A program made the position numbers and the translations under genes. This document shows positions 62,140 through 64,000 of a stretch of 64,000 bases of DNA, one piece after another. The stretch is from NCBI RefSeq assembly GCF_023518235.1, contig NZ_CP090423.1:2790001-2854000 (forward strand). Direction: 5' to 3'. Numbering within the stretch: position 1 is the first letter of the stretch; each line of letters opens with the position of its first letter. This stretch comes from Stenotrophomonas maltophilia. Its GTDB lineage: Bacteria; Pseudomonadota; Gammaproteobacteria; Xanthomonadales; Xanthomonadaceae. Below the pieces are notes generated by a model that was not told where the DNA came from, did not search any database, and worked only from the letters and a program-made list of their open reading frames with translations.

Positions 62140-63789
62140 TTACCTGCGCTGGTCGGCGCTGGCGTCACGCACGGCGCGGAACGACTCGTCCTTGCTCCAG
62201 TTCGGCCAGGCACGGGAATTGGCCAGCTGGTTGCCCAGCGTGTACAGCACCTCCAGGTCGCGGGCGGCACCGGCGAACACCCAGTCCGGCTGCCATTCGT
62301 CGCCCTGCTGGTGGTAACGCTTGGCGGTGTAGTCCTCCGAGGCCTTCTTGCCGGCGGCCACGCCACCGTCCACCCAGTCCTGGCCGGCCGACCACGACAG
62401 CGCCGGCACGCCGCGCTTGGCGAACGGGAAGTGATCGGAGCGGAAGAACAGGCCCGCTTCTGGCTTCGGGTCGGGGGTGTAGCGGATGTCCCACCCCTTG
62501 GCCACGTCCTTCAGCTGGTCCAACAGCTCGAAGCGCGCAGCACCGTAGATGCCGAAATCGCGCGACGGACCGAACGGCGCCATGCCATCCATGTTGATCA
62601 CCGCCACGGTTTTTTCCAGCGGGTACAGCGGATGGGTGGCGTAGTACTCCGAACCCAGCAGGCCCTTCTCTTCGGCGGTGACCGCCAGGAACAGCAGCGA
62701 GCGCTCCGGGCGCTTGGCCTTGGCAAAGCCACGTGCCAGCTCGATCAGCGAGGCGGTGCCGCTGGCGTTGTCCAGCGCGCCATTGAAGATGCGGTCGCCG
62801 CGGGCATCCGGTTCACCCACGCCGATGTGGTCCCAGTGCGCGCTGTAGATGATCGTCTCATCCGGATGGCGGCTGCCTTCCAGGCGTGCGGCCACGTTGT
62901 GCGAGGTGATCACTTCGGTCTTCACCGCGTACTTCGCATCCAGGCTGGCGCCGGTCAGCGCCACCGGGGTGAAGTCGCGCTGCTGTGCCTTCTTCTTCAG
63001 CGCCTCGAAGTCCTGCCCGGCCGAGCGGAACAGCTCCACCGCCAGGTCACGCTGGATCCAGCCTTCCAGCAGCGGATGGCTGCCGGCCGGGTTGTCGCGC
63101 ACCACGTCGAACATGGTGTTGGTGTTGGAGCCGGCCACGGTGGCCCAGCCGTACGATGCCGGCGCGGTCTCGTGCACGATCAGCACGCCCAGCGCGCCCT
63201 GGCGGGCGCCTTCCTCGTACTTGTAGGTCCAACGACCGTAGTAGGTCATGCCCTTGCCGTCGAAGTCACCCTGGCCGGTCTCGAAGTCCGGATCGTTGAT
63301 CAGCACCACGGCGATCTTGCCCTTGAGGTCCACGCCCTTGAAGTCATCCCAGTTGCGCTCCGGCGCCTTCACGCCGTAGCCGAGGAACACCAGCGGTGCC
63401 TTGCTGATGTCGACGTTGCTGGCGCCGTTCATCGCCGCGCGCACGGCAATCTGCTTGCCCTGGTCAAGCGCAATGGTCTTGTCGCCCTGGTGCAGCGCCA
63501 GCTGCGGGGTGCCGACGATGTCGCCCTTGCGCAGCGGCACGGCCTGGGTCCACAGGCGCTTGCCGTCCTTCAGGTCGCCGCCCGGCTGCAGGCCAGCCGC
63601 GGCGAACTGCTTGCTGAGATAGGCAACGGTCTTCTCCTCGCCGGCGGTGGCCGGCGAGCGGCCTTCGTAGGCGTCAGAGGCCAGTTCCTTGACGTCGGCG
63701 GAGATCCGCGCGCCATCGAATTTCGGGGTGGCCGCCATCAGTGCGCTCGACACCGACAGGGCCAGCACGCCCAGTGCTACTCGCTTCAT
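62140..63789 (-). CDS. M28-family zinc aminopeptidase, exported
   Basis: A 549-residue metallopeptidase with a signal peptide (MKRVALGVLALSVSSALMAA). The inserted PA-like domain is at about 130-260. Two-zinc ligands and catalytic residues appear in order: SAHWDHIG, GALDNASGTA, TAEEKGLLGSEYY, INMDGMAP and FRSDHFPFAK. GGAGAG lies just upstream of the ATG at 63787-63789. It is likely a periplasmic or secreted aminopeptidase. Confidence 0.93.
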   Translation of the reverse strand: MKRVALGVLALSVSSALMAATPKFDGARISADVKELASDAYEGRSPATAGEEKTVAYLSKQFAAAGLQPGGDLKDGKRLWTQAVPLRKGDIVGTPQLALHQGDKTIALDQGKQIAVRAAMNGASNVDISKAPLVFLGYGVKAPERNWDDFKGVDLKGKIAVVLINDPDFETGQGDFDGKGMTYYGRWTYKYEEGARQGALGVLIVHETAPASYGWATVAGSNTNTMFDVVRDNPAGSHPLLEGWIQRDLAVELFRSAGQDFEALKKKAQQRDFTPVALTGASLDAKYAVKTEVITSHNVAARLEGSRHPDETIIYSAHWDHIGVGEPDARGDRIFNGALDNASGTASLIELARGFAKAKRPERSLLFLAVTAEEKGLLGSEYYATHPLYPLEKTVAVINMDGMAPFGPSRDFGIYGAARFELLDQLKDVAKGWDIRYTPDPKPEAGLFFRSDHFPFAKRGVPALSWSAGQDWVDGGVAAGKKASEDYTAKRYHQQGDEWQPDWVFAGAARDLEVLYTLGNQLANSRAWPNWSKDESFRAVRDASADQRR

Positions 63790-63841
63790 TGCTCTCTCCA
63801 GCAGGGAAATCCTTCCGGAGTGTAATGGGATTCGGAAAGAG

Positions 63842-63882
63842 GGGGTCAGATCCCTCTCCCGACGGGAGAGGGATCTGACCCC
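63842..63882. repeat. GGGGTCAGATCC palindrome, copy 4
   Basis: A perfect 19-bp stem with a GAC loop, five bases downstream of the sigma-factor stop. The inner stem CCTCTCCC/GGGAGAGG differs from copy 1. Confidence 0.82.
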
Positions 63883-63887
63883 AATGG

Positions 63888-64000
63888 TCATCCCGCTCCT
63901 TGCGCGCGCGACAGCAGGTGCTCGCGTTCGCGTGCGTTGTTGGTCAGCGCGGCGGCAGCGGTGAACGCCTGGCGGGCATCATCGGTTCGACCCAGCTGCT
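63888..64000 (-). CDS. RNA polymerase sigma factor (ECF, DUF6596-type), C-terminal fragment
   Basis: Only the last 36 residues are inside the window, ending in TGA at 63888-63890. The reading QLGRTDDARQAFTAAAALTN, then NAREREHLLSRA, matches the repeated-helix C-terminal extension of large ECF sigma factors with a DUF6596-like tail. The sigma regions themselves are outside the window, so the call depends on this tail alone. Confidence 0.6.
   Translation of the reverse strand, partial: QLGRTDDARQAFTAAAALTNNAREREHLLSRAQGAG

Overview
The window looks like ordinary chromosome of a Stenotrophomonas maltophilia-type gammaproteobacterium (Xanthomonadaceae). The DNA is GC-rich throughout, gene content is typical of xanthomonads, and the intergenic gaps are full of short palindromes that begin or end with GTAG, which match the SMAG repeats known from S. 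maltophilia. I see no rRNA, tRNA, CRISPR array, insertion sequence or prophage. About 61 protein genes are supported. One is cut by each edge: the start of a fumarylacetoacetate hydrolase-family gene on the left and the end of a sigma-factor gene on the right.

Layout. 1-2640: repeats, then the RNA helicase rhlE. 2643-8510: an M14 carboxypeptidase and a TonB-dependent receptor on the minus strand, divergent from queD. 8627-11183: a phasin, then an asparagine-synthetase-like gene that lacks the glutaminase cysteine. 11534-15748: two complete two-component systems facing each other tail to tail, sharing a CTAG that holds both stop codons. 15893-18989: msrB - dipZ - msrA, a likely envelope methionine-sulfoxide repair operon, divergent from one of those two-component systems. 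19227-22323: a MocR-type regulator, bioD, free-methionine sulfoxide reductase and a TfoX-like gene. 22414-26483: a histidine phosphatase preceded by a coupled 29-codon ORF, an acyltransferase, and a cobalamin riboswitch in front of btuB. 26607-36667: gph, a methyltransferase overlapping a LysR gene, an NmrA-like gene, a beta-lactamase-fold protein, dinB, fabA-fabB, and an rsmC-rsuA-HAD operon with ATGA overlaps. 36825-43413: small unknowns, a soluble hybrid histidine kinase, and the D-alanine catabolic operon dadA-dadX with its Lrp-type regulator. 43468-48433: small unknowns, a cytoplasmic msrB, motA-motB. 48536-58952: a Na+/H+ antiporter, a DODA-type dioxygenase with DoxX and a divergent LysR regulator, a large PAS/EAL protein, an M13 peptidase and an MpaB-type oxygenase. 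59262-64000: a two-TM unknown, a LytTR/LytS-type two-component system, an M28 peptidase and the sigma-factor end.

Four methionine-sulfoxide reductases (two MsrB, one MsrA, one fRMsr) and several sensory systems give the window a stress-response flavour. No dedicated defence or mobile system is present.

The least explained material is intergenic. There are at least three families of structured repeats. One is a composite element present four times, whose arms and small hairpin change sequence between copies while keeping their base pairing. The SMAG units often supply the stop codon of the gene they follow, and one SMAG unit is itself interrupted by a 73-bp insertion of other hairpins.
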